Shown here: positions 10,044 through 21,581 of the stretch, one piece after another
Layout of the letters: each line of letters begins with the position of its first letter
Numbering within the stretch: position 1 is the first letter of the stretch
Source of the DNA: Peromyscus leucopus
Lineage: Eukaryota; Chordata; Mammalia; Rodentia; Cricetidae
Direction of reading: 5' to 3'
NCBI RefSeq assembly: GCF_004664715.2
Contig: NC_051070.1
Coordinates: forward strand, 47,316,456 to 47,380,455
DNA: 64,000 bases
Made by a program: the position numbers and the translations under genes
Notes under the pieces: model-generated
What the model was told of the DNA's origin: nothing
Database searches by the model: none
The model's input: only the letters and a program-made list of their open reading frames with translations

Positions 10044-11295
10044 GACTGGGGCATTGCTGTGATGGACATGACCATCTTTTGGGAGAGTGTGAAGGTGTTA
10101 GGAACTTGGGGCTGGAAAGCTGCTGAGTGCTTTTAGAGTTTAAAGAGCTGGTAGGGAGCTGTGAAGGCAAGAATGTTGAGAGTAGTGTACATGATGGAGG
10201 CCTGGCTTGTGAAGAAGTTTCAGAGGGAAGAGAAGACTATCATAAAGGCCATTTATGTGATACTTTGCATTAAGAGTCCGGAAATGAAACCTTTGCTTAA
10301 CTGGGGCTGAAGAATCAGCTGTGATTAATAAGAGACTAGCATCATTGAGTGAAATCTTCTGGGAAGTGTTTCCTCAGGGTCAGCACAAAGATGCTGTGGT
10401 CTAGAGAGGGCCAAGGCTACAAATCAAGCAGGCAGCAGAACTTGGTAATGTGAGAGTCTCCCACGTGCTACTGGTTTTAGAGGCATGAAAGCTGCGAGAT
10501 TGAAGCAGTTACGAGAGGAGCTGAAGGCAACACCACCAATCCGCTGTTAGCAGCCAGATGCTTTCAGGGTGGAGAAGAACATTTAACCACAAGTGTCCTA
10601 GGGTAAGAGCCGGCCTGCCATGTCCAGGCAGTAGCAGGAAGGTCAGGAGTAGATGAGTCTAAGGGAAGAGTCTAAGTGGGTTCTCAGGTTCAGAAGCCCC
10701 TGTGAAGATTTTGGGGTGTATTTAATGGAATGAGAAGCTGTGGGATGCATCAGGTGAGTCAGTTTACTTTGTAAAGGCTCATTCTGACTGGCTTGAGAAG
10801 AGCCCCATGCAAGCAAGACTAGAAGCAGGAGGCCATGACAGGCGTGGTCCAGTGTGGTAGCAGTGACAGAGGTCTAGTCTCGTACCTCGTGTCCAGCCCT
10901 GTATCAGTAAATCTCACAATCATGTAAATCACCTAAGTCCAGAAGACAGAGAACAAATTCACCTTTTTATTCCATATTCTCTATAAATTCAAGCTCTTTA
11001 TTCTCTTGGCCACATTAGTTATTCGATTGCTTCCTCTTGTGCTTAGCCACAATCCTCACCTGGTCATCTTTAGTAGAAATAACACATGAACATGTTGACA
11101 ACCTCTCCAGACTTGGCTGGGTCTCCACTCTCAGCTGCTCCCAGCTGCTAAGTCCCTTTTCTTTCTAACAGCTATCTGCAGAGCAGCCTCTGCTTTTCCT
11201 CTTGTTTGTCCTGTCGCGTGTGTGTGGTGCCTTTTGTAGACATGGCTTTTATGGAGCTAGCTTTTATTTGTAACCCTTACTGTCAATGATGTGGA
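10044..11295. other. Unique intronic DNA, nothing recognised
   Basis: No coding signature, RNA gene or named repeat was recognised. GC content is slightly higher than the surroundings. Confidence 0.6.
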
Positions 11296-11612
11296 GGAGA
11301 ATGGCTCCCAGAGGCTCTTACATTTGAATATTTGGTCTCCAGTTGAGGGAACTGCTTGGGAAGGATTAGGTGTGGCCTTGTGGGAGGAGGTGTGTCACTG
11401 GGGGTGGGCTTTGAGGTTTCAAAAGATTCTCAACATCCCTAGTATGTTTCTGCCTCCTACTTGTGGATCAAGATGTGAGCTTCAGCTCTTAGGACTTTGC
11501 TTCACTACCATGAACTCTAACCCTCAGATTGTAAGCCAAATTAAATGCTTTCTTTTATAAGTTGTTTTGATCAGGGTGTTTTGTCAAAGCAATAGAAAAG
11601 TAATTACCTCAC
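11296..11612 (+). mobile_element. Rodent interspersed repeat (hAT/RCHARR-like)
   Basis: TTTGAATATTTGGTCTCCAG, GGAAGGATTAGGTGTGGCC, GGTGTGTCACTGGGGGTGGG and TTGTAAGCCAAATTAAATGC make up a common rodent repeat ending AGCAATAGAAAAGTAATTAC. The class assignment is tentative. Confidence 0.7.
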
Positions 11613-12582
11613 TTAGATTCAGTTGGCAGTAGATTTCCATAACTTATTTTGTCCCATATTTAAACTTTTTAGACTGAGGCTAGGTCTTAGGTTATACCCA
11701 CAGTACCCAGTAGAATAGAATTGAACGGAGTGAATGCAGTGAAATATTTGGTGCCTGCTAAGAATCACGCATGCTCCAGAGATACTTTTCAGTGCTTTAG
11801 AATGAAACAGCTTATTAGCCACTTGCATAGCCTGCCTTTCTCCTTTGGAAGTTAACAGCTTGGCTGAAGATACTTGAGGTTCAGGACTGAATATAAAGTA
11901 ATCTTATTACACTTTGCATTTGTTTATTGTAGTTTTGGATACACTTCCCTCCCCCCACTTTCTCTTTGCTAATCAACCTAGTTCAGCATTGTGCGCACTG
12001 AGGCTTACTTAGCTCTTCTACATATTTTCAAAAACCTATTCCCTAGATAAAGTAGCAGCCAAGATAATTGGCCCGGAAACATTTGCTTTGATACTGTATG
12101 GCAGCCCAGTATGGCTTAGACTACAAGTTTGAAGAAAATATTTAGGATGAAAAATCTCCTTGAGATGCTGAATTACTGTTCGCTTGAAATTTAAACTGTT
12201 ACTGAGGAATTTGGAATCTGCTGTGGATGGTTCTGCCTTGCAAGGTAGTGAGCAAAGCTTGAAGTATGGTGTGCCTCTGTTTTAAATTAAAGTTTTGAGT
12301 GCTTATGGAGAACATTACTGCTGCATTTTACCCCATTGTGAAGAATGGGATATATGATACTTGATTTTGAGAGATTTGAATTCCAGCTCTTTGTATATGC
12401 ATGTGAGCCTGTTAACACTCAAAATCTCATTAGATTGTTTTTCCACTGGTTTGAAACATGATCTCTGCTGTTTACTAAAGCTATAGATGTATATTACTAA
12501 TTGCCCCAGAGACTTTTACTTAGCTTTGTTCTAAAAAGTTAGCAGAAGCTGGGAAACAGACATACTGCTGGACTTTTTTTTT

Positions 12583-12657
12583 CCTTTTCCTTCCTTCCTT
12601 CCTTCCTTCCTTCCTTCCTTCCTTCCTTCCTTCCTTCCTTCCTTCCTTCCTTCCTTC

Positions 12658-12688
<31 letters not shown>

Positions 12689-12868
12689 TGTCTCTTTCTT
12701 TCTCTTTTTCTTTCTTTCTTTCTTTTCTCTTTCTCTCTTTTTCTCTCTCTTTCTTGCTCTTTCTCTCTTTTCTCTCTTTCTTTTTTTTCTTTCTTTCTCT
12801 CTTTTTTATCTTTCTCTTTCACTCTCTCTTTCTCTCTCTCTCTTTCTCTCTCTTTTTCTCTTTTCTTG
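12583..12868 (+). repeat. (TTCC)n passing into (TTTC)n and degenerate CTTT tract
   Basis: A pyrimidine-only tract of about 285 bp starting as TTCC (12590-12660), becoming TTTC and then irregular. It abuts the poly(T) side of a minus-strand B1. Confidence 0.95.
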
Positions 12869-13006
12869 AAACAGGATTTCTTTGTAACAGCCCTGGCTGT
12901 TCAGGAACTTGCTCTGTACATCAGGCTGGCCTTGAATTCATAGAGATCTACCTGCCTCTGCCTCACAAGTGCTGGGATTACAAGTGTGTGCTACTACTGC
13001 CCAGCT
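12869..13006 (-). mobile_element. B1 SINE
   Basis: GAAACAGGATTTCTTTGTAA, CAGGCTGGCCTTGAATTCAT and TGCTGGGATTACAAGTGTGT mark a reverse B1, moderately diverged. Confidence 0.9.
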
Positions 13007-13049
13007 ATGGCTCAAATTTTTGAATTTTTGACAGATTAGAATACTTATC

Positions 13050-13200
13050 AAAGGCCAAGTATGGTGGTCCGTGTTTGTAATTCCAGGAGAAGGAGAGTTC
13101 AAGGCCAGCCTGGTCTTCATAGGGAGTTCCAGGATAACTAGGGCTGCATAGAGGGGCCCTGTCTCAACCCCCTCTTCTCCCAAAAACAACAGCCACAAAT
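13050..13200 (+). mobile_element. B1 SINE with internal deletion
   Basis: GGCCAAGTATGGTGGTCC and AGTTCAAGGCCAGCCTGGTC are present, but the GGAGGCAGAGGCAGG block between them is missing. Confidence 0.8.
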
Positions 13201-14147
13201 CCAGACAAACAAATTCAGTGTCTGTGTTCCTCTTGGGCTAATCTTTCACTGGAGGCTGGGTTCTGGACTTGAGCTGGTGTTTGCACAGCGTATGTCCCTT
13301 AGCAGGACCCTGCCTTCCTGGACTTGAACTGGTGTTGGCAGTGCCACCTGTGTGGTTAGGTTTCTGAGAGTGCTTGTGTTCATTAGCAGCATTGGTGAGT
13401 TTCTCAGATGAGAATCTTAGTATTAGAAAGCTGCTGAGCTTAAGACACTGGGCACAAGCTCTTCAGACGTAATATTCTGGAGAAGCTGTCTTTGTTAAGT
13501 AGAGTTGAGGTGTTGTCTTTGAAAGGACGAGTGTTTCTCATTCAATTTTGAAAAAAATACTGCCCAGATACTAGAGTGCAAATGACTGGTTTATCAGTCA
13601 GTTGATTTGCTTTTTCAAACCAACTGAAAACAAATAGGCAGACTTACTCACACCCTGTGTGTCCATCCGCTAAGGCAGTCATGTTACCCAGGAGCAGCAG
13701 AAGTGCTTTGTGTGTGCCTTGCATTTGCCTTTACAGAATGCTAAAGTCTGTATACTTGAGGGAGACATCTGACGGGAAACCAACTTTAAAACAAACAAAC
13801 AAACAAACCCCCCAGAGCCTGGAGTATACGGTAGTGAAGCAAACCGATGTGCAGATTGTTGTCACTGCCTTGATTTGTGGTGGCACCACCGCTTTTACCC
13901 ACTGTTGCTAAGAGCAGTGAAAAGGCAATTCCATATTTTAATAAAGTAGTTCGGACCTGGTGGGTACCCAGAAGATCTGGAGGATCCCCTAGGGGTCGTT
14001 GGCCCCAGTTCTGAGGAATGCTAGCTTAGTGTGCTTTACATAAGCAGCCCTTCCTTATGTGTTACACTATAGAGGTACTGCTCCTCCTGCACTACTCGGT
14101 AGCAATCTTAGAGCAATAACATGCCTGTGTCCGTGTGGGGGAGAGGT
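13201..14147. other. Unique intronic DNA, nothing recognised
   Basis: It includes a short imperfect duplication (TGGACTTGAGCTGGTGTTTG near 13265 and TGGACTTGAACTGGTGTTGG near 13319). Otherwise no feature was seen. Confidence 0.6.
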
Positions 14148-14298
14148 TGCTGTGGATGGTGGTGGCACACGCCCTTAATTCTAGCGCTCGGGAGGCAGGG
14201 CAGGTGGATCTCTGTGAGTTCGAGACCAGTCTGGTCTACAGCCAGTGCTGCACAAAGAAACCCTGTCAAAAAAACAACAAACAAACAAAAAACCCCAA
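14148..14298 (+). mobile_element. B1 SINE
   Basis: GATGGTGGTGGCACACGCCC through GAAACCCTGTC and a CAAA-rich tail; a few bases are deleted in the right half. Confidence 0.9.
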
Positions 14299-14440
14299 GA
14301 CTGAAAATAAGGAGTATAGTGCATATTTTTACACTGGACCTGATTCATAGTCAGTTTCCTTTAAGTGTAATATTTCTCCTGACATTTTACTTGCCTAGCC
14401 ATGTACTGTCAGTTTAATTCTCCCTAAAACTCTGTGGGGA

Positions 14441-14608
14441 GGGGGCTGGAGAGATGGCCCAGAGGTCCTGAGTTCAATTCCCAGCAACCACATGGTGGCT
14501 CACAACCATCTGTAATGAGATCTGGTGCCCTCTTCTGGCCTGCAGGCATACATGCAGGCAGAACACTGTATACACAATAAATAAATAAATCTTTAAAAAA
14601 ACAAAACC
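14441..14608 (+). mobile_element. B2 SINE
   Basis: GGGGCTGGAGAGATGGCCCA, CAACCACATGGTGGCTCAC and AATAAATAAATAAATC tail; a stretch after the head is deleted. Confidence 0.93.
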
Positions 14609-14737
14609 TGGGTCCCTTGGGGAGGGACCTCAGGGGCTCCACCATGCAGATGAGAACTAAAGTTCTTAGGTATTCTGTGATTAGCCTTCTTAGTTGCTTC
14701 TGCTGAAATATTTGTTTAAAGCATCTCCCCGTGATTA

Positions 14738-14872
14738 AGAGATGGCTCTTTTGGTAAATTGCTTTCCAGCTGTGAGGACCTGAGTTCACATCCCCAGTGC
14801 CCCTGTAAAAAGTCAGGCATGGCGGCAGGTCTGTAATCCCAGCACTGGGTTAGCTTGAACCAAGTGGATTCC
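14738..14872 (+). mobile_element. B4-like composite SINE (ID/B1)
   Basis: TAAGAGATGGCTCTTTTGG and GACCTGAGTTCACATCCCC followed by a B1-like GGCATGGCGGCAGGTCTG block. Confidence 0.65.
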
Positions 14873-14908
14873 TGAAGCTTGATGGCTGTCTTAGTTAGAG
14901 CTCGCTCG

Positions 14909-14977
14909 CTCCTTCCTTCCTTCCTTCCTTCCTTCCTTCCTTCCTTCCTTCCTTCCTTCCTTCCTTCCTTCCTTCCG
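14909..14977 (+). repeat. (TTCC)n microsatellite, ~17 units
   Basis: Uninterrupted TTCC array, followed by TCTCCC-rich sequence and then a minus-strand B1. Confidence 0.97.
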
Positions 14978-15035
14978 TTCTCTTTCTCCCTCTCCCTCCC
15001 CCCCTCTTGTTTATCAAGAGAGGGTTTCTTTTGTT

Positions 15036-15178
15036 TATTGAGACAGGGTTTCTCTGTGTATCTCTGGCTGTCCTGGAACTTGCTCTGTAGATCAGGCTGG
15101 CCTTGAACTCAAAGAGATCTGCCTGCCTCTACCTCACAAGTGCTGGGATTAAAGGTGTACACTACCACCAACAGGCTT
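15036..15178 (-). mobile_element. B1 SINE
   Basis: TTGAGACAGGGTTTCTCTG to ACTACCACCAACAGGC, full-length reverse B1. Confidence 0.93.
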
Positions 15179-15179
15179 A

Positions 15180-15530
15180 GTTAATGTTTCCCTTGATGTG
15201 GAAAGACAACATGACCATGGCAACTCTTATAAAGGAAGACATTTAATTGGCTTACAGTTCAGAGGTTTAGTCCATTATTATCATGGAGGGAAGCGTGGCA
15301 GTGTGCTGGCCGAAATGGTGCTGGAGAAGGAGCTGAGAATTCTACATCCTGACTGGCAGGCAGCAGGAAAAGACTGGTTTGAGCTTCTGAGACCTCACAG
15401 CTCACCCCCTAGTGACACACTTCCTCCAACAAGCCCACACCTCCTAATATGGCCACTCCTTATGGACCAAGTCTTCAAACATGAGTCTATAGATGTCATT
15501 CCTGCTCAAATGATCACAATGAAAAATGGC
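15180..15530 (+). mobile_element. Rodent interspersed repeat, same family, copy 2
   Basis: Same block order as the copy at 1348: ACAACATGACCATGGCAACTC, GTCCATTATTATCATGG, GTGACACACTTCCTCC, ATGAGTCTATAG. It sits directly after a minus-strand B1. Confidence 0.8.
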
Positions 15531-16600
15531 TAATCAACGTCGTTAGGTGAGCTCCTGGTTTGATGGAAGATCCTAACAAAAAGTAAGGTAGCAGAACTTC
15601 TGCTGCATCCTTGCTTCTGAGCCCCATGGCATTCTCTTTTGTCTCTCTGCTGTGTCCTTGCACAGCCCAGAGACTGACCCGTCTGGGGCAGTAAAGGAAT
15701 GAAGAAAAGACGAGCATAAGGTCACACAGAAAAGCTGGAATTGGGTAGCCTGGACTCCAGTGGAGGAGCCTCAGCACCTAGGAAGCTCAGCATGTTTAAT
15801 CTACACAGTTGAACGGAGAGGCAGACTTATTGCATACAGGAGAAGCAAGGAGGCGGGGTTTATGGTATACAGCTGAATGAGAAGGCAAGTTTAGCTAATC
15901 TTGGGTTCAAGCAGTCTTCATAGAGAAGCAGCCTTCTGGGGTGGACATTTCCTGCACACAGTATTATCATCTGTAGTGGACTAGAGGGAGGCTTTGACAT
16001 CTCTCCAAGCCTCATTCTGGTGAAAGTCTGGATCTAAGGCTGTGGTCCTTAACATGGCCGTGACCATGTCAACAACACACACCACTCAGGCCTTCCTCCA
16101 CTCCCCACATCCCTTCTTCCTGTATGTCACTTCTCAGTTAGCTCCAAGCCCTGTCTACTTTAGCAACTGTGCTGGGCTTTCTTGTTTCCCAGGTGACTAA
16201 GTGACAAGGCCCCCACAGGAGGAGGGAAGACCGGCTACTACTTCTTCCTGTGCCGTCTCCTCCCCATCAGAGCAGTCTCAGCACTTGTGAGGGGAACAAA
16301 GTGAGGGGATTATATTTCCTGAGCTGCCACCGAGGTTTGTGGTGGTTTTTTGTAGATTTATTGCCAGCTGCCTGAACTGTCTACTGTGGAACACTGAGCC
16401 TAATAGTAGAACTGTTCCTTTACTCAGTGCTTGAAAGAGAGTAAAAGGGAAGTCTGTGCAGTCCATACTCAAGTATGTGTTTAGAAATTAGAGCTGGCTT
16501 ATGTGGTAGCTATAAACCAAGGACAGACTAAAAGAAAGAACCTGGAAACTAGAATAGTGTTAAATAATATTGGGAATGACAAATTCATTAAAATTTAATG
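15531..16600. other. Unique intronic DNA, nothing recognised
   Basis: Mixed-composition sequence without coding or repeat signature. Confidence 0.6.
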
Positions 16601-16610
16601 ACTTACTCTT

Positions 16611-16793
16611 GTTTTTTTTTTTTTTTTTCTTTTTTTTTTTTTTTTTGGTTTTTTCGAGACAGGGTTTCTCTGTGTAGCTTTGCGCCTTTCCTGGAGCTCA
16701 CTTGGTAGCCCAGGCTGGCCTCGAACTCACAGAGATTCGCCTGGCTCTGCCTCCCGAGTGCTGGGATTAAAGGCGTGCGCCACCATGCCCGGC
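16611..16793 (-). mobile_element. B1 SINE, young
   Basis: Poly(T) then GGTTTTTTCGAGACAGGG to CACCATGCCCGGCC. TTACTCTTGTTTTT occurs on both sides (from 16603 and from 16794) as a target duplication. Confidence 0.96.
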
Positions 16794-17420
16794 CTTACTC
16801 TTGTTTTTATGTATTTTATTATCGAAAATTGCTTTCTTTCTGCACCTTGTCCACTTGTGGGTATTTCTTCCCTTCTACTGCAGGAGGAAGCTTCTCTGAT
16901 GAAGGCTGAGCGGGACACTGATCTGCTTCCCGGGGCCAGCAGAGCCAGCCCTCAATTTTTATGGTGTAGTAGTTTAAACCTTTAGGAAAGTTTAGAGACC
17001 AGTTTTTAACGTCTTCCGATTGTTGTGTTTTGTAAGTACTATAATATAGTCTGTTTTCAAGACTCTAGAGGATTTTAGATACACTGATTCCCATCTTTGT
17101 CTTCCTGGTCCCAGCCCCACAGCTGCTTCTCTAGAGGACTCTTGCTCTGGAGTTGCTGTATGAGCATGACTGAGTGTGCTTCTCTATATGTCTTTACAGT
17201 GTAACCAGAGAAAACCAGTATGGTTTTTGGAACTGAATTAAGTAGTGTCCTTTATATATCTAGCAATGATGGAAGTTCAGTGCTTAGATATGAGAGCTAT
17301 TTTGGAAGTATAGAGTATGTACTCACAAGATTAGTTTTTCTTCTGGTTTTTTTGTTTTTTGTTTTTTGTTTTTCTTTTTTAGAATTTAGAACTGTAATTT
17401 GGTAGACATTTGTGATGTAA

Positions 17421-17810
17421 CGTAGCTAGAGTTTTCCAGCCTTGCCCACAGTCAGGACAAATCTTTGTCACCCGCCAGTCCCACAGCTGCTCAGACCCAA
17501 CCAAGTAAACACAGAGACTTATATTGCTTACAAACTGTATGGCCGTAGCAGGCTTCTTGCTAACTGTTCTTATAGCTTAAATTAATCCATTTCCATAAAT
17601 CTATACCTTGCCACGTGGCTTGTGGCTCACCGGAGTCTTCACATGCTGCTGGTCATGGCGGTGGCTGGCAGTGTCTTTCTGCCTTAGCCTTCCGCTTCTC
17701 CAAATTCTTCTCTCTCCTTGTCCCACCTACTTCCTGCCTGGCCACTGGCCAATCAGTGTTTTATTTATTGACCAATCAGAGCAATTTGACATACAGACCA
17801 TCCCACAGCA
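17421..17810 (-). mobile_element. Solo LTR, class II-like ERV, copy 1
   Basis: The LTR is flanked by the 6-bp duplication ATGTAA (17415-17420 and 17811-17816), typical of class II (ERVK-like) retroviruses. Read on the minus strand it starts TGCTGTGGGATGG and has two ATTGG (CCAAT) boxes, AATAAATAAAA and a late AATATAAG motif. There is no internal viral sequence beside it, so it is a solo LTR left by recombination. Orientation was chosen from the promoter-like motifs. The outer dinucleotide at the 17421 end is CG rather than TG, probably a point change. Confidence 0.88.
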
Positions 17811-18077
17811 ATGTAAGTTACACCAATGAGAAACTTAACAGTCCAGTGTTCCCAGTGAAACTGACTACTCGGCAGAATAGGAGAGAAGATGCTTACATTC
17901 TGTTTAGCCATGACAGCCGTGCATTTTTGTAATTTGGTAGTGCCGCCTCCTCTTCGTCATCTGTATTGTCATGATCCTACTGACAATGTTTTCATTGTGC
18001 ATCAGTTAACATTTAGAATACTGTTCCTCAGAAGGCTCCATCTATCATTTCTGGCCCATCGTATTTTCCTAGTTAAA

Positions 18078-18212
18078 TAAAAAGATTGCTTTATTTTGTT
18101 TTTATGTATGTGAATGTTTTGCCTTCATGTATGTTTTTGCACTATGTGTGTGCCTGGTCCTGAAGGAAGCCAGAGAGGGCATTGGATCCTCTGGAACTGG
18201 AGTTAACTTGGA
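18078..18212 (-). mobile_element. B2 SINE fragment
   Basis: GGCATTGGATCCTCTGGAAC and ATGTATGTTTTTGCACTATG match the 3' half of a reverse B2; the head is missing. Confidence 0.75.
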
Positions 18213-18275
18213 ACTTAAGTCAAAAAGCATTAACACATCTTTACTTTTATTGTATGTCATACTTACCTACTCTTT

Positions 18276-18468
18276 TTAAAAAAGATTTATTTTTTATTAT
18301 ATTATGTATAGGTAGGTATGTACATATGAATGTAGGTGCCATGGGGGCCAGAGGCATTGGATCCCCAGAGCTGGAGTTACAGACAGTTGTGAGCCATTCA
18401 TCAGGGGTCTTAGGTCTTCTGGAAGAGCAGCAAGTACTCTTAAATGCTGAGTCATCTCTCTAGCCTCA
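18276..18468 (-). mobile_element. B2 SINE
   Basis: AAAGATTTATTTTTTATTAT tail to TGAGTCATCTCTCTAGCC head in reverse orientation. Confidence 0.9.
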
Positions 18469-18779
18469 TATTTACCTTTTCTTGAAATACTTTGATACCT
18501 ACCTTTGACCAAACCTGGCCATTTCCAGTTTGGTAAAACAAACCTGAAGAATTTAGAAAACTGTCACACCCAGGGAGAATGGCGGGGGATACAAAGATGC
18601 TTGTCTTCTCTCCTGTTGGTTTTCTTTAACTTCCAGTTCATGAAGTTGCTTCCAAGTTCTTAGGGATAAGTTAGCATCTTTACAGACCAAGTCAGCATGG
18701 ACAAACTGGTTTCAAAAGAGAAGTTATTTCCTGGAGGTTTTGAAACTAAGTCATTGACTATTTAATTTTAAAACATTTT

Positions 18780-18985
18780 CATTTTTTAAAAAACATAGTT
18801 CTCTATTGATTCTTTGGGAATTTCACATCATGCACCCTAATCCTGCTCACCTCCCAGTCCCTCCATATCTACCACTCACCCCTGCAGCATGCCTCCCCAA
18901 AAGAACCTCCCCAGATTAATTGGAAAAAAACCCAAAAACAACAAAAAAGCCCACCCTCTCCCCTCCATCTTTCCAACACCATTCA
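18780..18985 (-). mobile_element. Old LINE-1 3' fragment
   Basis: GGAATTTCACATCATGCACC and CCTGCTCACCTCCCAGTCCC are typical of reverse-oriented old rodent LINE-1 3' ends. No target duplication identified. Confidence 0.65.
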
Positions 18986-19074
18986 TTCATTCTAGTCACA
19001 TCAGGAGCTGCGGTGTTTAAACATTTCATTTTAATTTTTCTGCTTTTACATTTGTCTTTTTGCCCTTTAGTTTT

Positions 19075-19276
19075 AATTTTACTTTATCTGTATGAGATTT
19101 TTGCCTGCATGTGCAGTGTGTGTGCAGTGTTGGAGCAGGCCAGAAGAGGGCTTCAGATCCCCTGGGACTGGAGTTACAGATGGTTGTGAACTGCCAAGTG
19201 AGTGCTGGGGATTAAACCCAGGTCCTCCGCAAAGAGCAGCCAGTGCTCTTAACTGTTGAGCCATCTCTCCAGCCCT
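19075..19276 (-). mobile_element. B2 SINE
   Basis: GCAGTGCTCTTAACTGTTGA and GCCATCTCTCCAGCCCT at the right end give a reverse B2. Confidence 0.92.
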
Positions 19277-19417
19277 AGTTACTTATTTTTAAAGCCTCCC
19301 TTGGGAGTGGTATTCAAATTGTGTTGTTGGTATTTTTCAAACATCAAGATTTACGTTACAGGCAGGATTCTTTCCCAGTTCTTTGAACAGCTGTGGTTTC
19401 TTTTATTGCTTTTCTGC

Positions 19418-19555
19418 CTTTTGAGGTAGAGTCTCACTCTGTAACCCAGGCTGTCCTGGAACTCTCTCTGTAGTTCAGGCTGGTCTCAAACTTATGGCAG
19501 TCTTTGTGCTTGAGCCCACTTACCTTACAGATGTGAGCCAACGTACCGTACTTTC
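19418..19555 (-). mobile_element. B1-like SINE, old
   Basis: TTGAGGTAGAGTCTCACTCT, CAGGCTGTCCTGGAACTC and GTTCAGGCTGGTCTCAAAC, strongly diverged. Confidence 0.75.
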
Positions 19556-20950
19556 TGTGCCTCATCATCTTTATTGTTCTTTTGGAGAAAGAGCCGCATG
19601 TAGTCCAGGCTGTCCTCCAGTTGTGTAGTGGAGAGTGATCTTCTGATGTCCTCTCCTCACCTTCCAAGGGCTGGATGACAGGTCTGTGCTATTGCCCCTA
19701 CTTTCTCCCTGCATTCTTAGAAAATACCACGTGGCGAGCTTTCCTTGCTCTCTATTTGTATTACAGAAAGAAAAGGTGGCTTGTTTGGTTTCCTTCGTAC
19801 TGTCATCACTTAGAGCTGTCTTCTGACACTGTTGGCATAGTAATTCCCTTGAAAGAAAAGAAAGACTCTACTATTGGCTTATTATTTTAAAAATGACACA
19901 TACTGTTTATTTAATTTAAGAGCCTACATAGAATGTTGAGAGCTTTCAAGTAAATAAATAAAAATAAAAAAAATTGTAGCCCCTGTCCCCCAGCCACACT
20001 GGTCCCACTTTGAGTGGCCAGTGCTGTTCAGAGGCGGTGTGGAAGACAGTCACAGCGCAGCAGGGTTGGAAGGGAGGCTCTTTTTGCCTGCTCTTTACTG
20101 CAGTGGCTGTGCATTTCATCTTCTCTTGGCTTCTTGGCTTGAAAAAAAATCGAAGGGGTTTTTATTGAGGCATATGATTAAGTACTTAATTTATTATTAA
20201 ACAATAGCCTATGAATAGAAAAAATAGATAACCTGTTATGGTCTTATTTTATTTACAATAGTGGATGTACACAAACTTACATTTACTCGGTTCAGTAAAC
20301 CTACCACCATGGTAGTATGTTAATTTATTGATGAGAGAGATGATTTTACACAGTTGATCCAGATCATGCAGCCTGTAGACCTGAACATTTAATAATGATG
20401 TAAGTAGATTTTAGGGTGGACGTAAAGTCAGTTTTATGGAAAAAATAGCATTTTAAAAAAGAGAAATACATGGGAAGTTTAACTTTGGTTTTAGACCATT
20501 TTACATATATTCTAAAACAAACAGTCCAACCCTGGTATCCCTGCCCAGCTCCAGGAATGTATGGTAGATTTAACGTGGCTTAGGTGATGATAAACAAATT
20601 AATTTGGCTTGATTTCCTTCTTTAAGTTTTAAAAAAATTTTTTTTAATAGATTCTTATTCTATAGCCCAAACCAGCCTCAAACTTGGTATTCTGCCTTGG
20701 CTTATAGACGTGTCCAGTTGAGTAAATCAATTTTGGAAAGATGTCTAATTACACGTTTTATATTTGTGCCATTTCTTCATCATTACTCTGGTAAATTGTA
20801 CTGCCTAAGACTGTGTGTGGCTGTATGTATCACTTCAATGCTATGCTTTTCGATGTACAAGCTATTGGCTGTAACTCCTTGAGGGCACAAAGGTTATATA
20901 GTGGGTAATGTGTTGAAGGAGCCAAGAGAAGTGATTGAACCCATTCAATT
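19556..20950. other. Unique intronic DNA, nothing recognised
   Basis: AT-rich in its second half; 19980-20100 is a short GC-richer island without visible coding potential. Confidence 0.6.
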
Positions 20951-20954
20951 AATT

Positions 20955-21275
20955 CTTGTAGGGTTTCTAATGCTGTGAAGAGACACCATGACTAGGGCAA
21001 CTCTTAAAAGGAAAAGATTTAATTGTGGTGGCTCATTTACAGTTTCAGAAGTTTAGTCCATTATCATCATGGTGGGAAGCATAGTGGTGTGCAGGCAGAC
21101 ATGGTGCTGGAGAAGGAGCTGAGAGTCCTACATCTGGATCAGCAGGCAGCTGGAAGTGAATGTCACACTACCTGGCTTGAGCATTTGAGACCTCAAAACC
21201 TGCCCCCAGTGACACACTTCCTCCAACAAGGCCACCCCTACTCCAGCAAGGCCACTCCTCCTAATAGTGCCACTC
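20955..21275 (+). mobile_element. Rodent interspersed repeat, same family, copy 3, 3'-truncated
   Basis: It begins TGTAGGGTTTCTAATGCTGTGA and follows the same blocks to CTCCTAATAGTGCCACTC, then loses similarity. Unique sequence follows up to the LINE-1 target site at 21407. Confidence 0.8.
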
Positions 21276-21424
21276 TTGGTGGGCCTATTGGGGACCATTT
21301 TCTTTCCTATTACCATAGCCATTGTGAATGCTCTTGTTTCTCTATCCCAACTCTCTGCAGTCTTTAGAAGTTTTTATGCTTTTAGGAGGCTACTCTTGAG
21401 GTTTTATCCTTATATTGATTTTTT

Positions 21425-21581
21425 TTTAATTTTTATCTTTTTATTAGATTTTTCTAATTGATTTTTAATTCTATTCTTATTGATTTTCAAGAGCTCTTTG
21501 TATATTCTACATCTATAGTCTCATGAGTTTTAGTCATTACTAATATTCTCCAAGTCAGTTATCAGTTTCTTATGTTTTAAT
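21425..21581 (-). mobile_element. Candidate LINE-1 3' transduction with own poly(A) signal
   Basis: This segment lies between the LINE-1's own A-rich 3' terminus (T-rich on plus, about 21582-21635) and the outer poly(A) tail beside the target-site duplication. On the minus strand it carries AATAAA at 21445-21440, about 16 nt before the outer tail. It resembles a piece of an older LINE-1 ORF2 (AGAATATACAAAGAGCTC-like). The structure is that expected if the source element's transcript read through its own signal into downstream DNA. Confidence 0.65.

Noticed and set aside
12520..12822. Lys/Glu/Arg-rich 100-codon minus ORF
   Set aside because: Translation of the TTCC/TTTC microsatellite.
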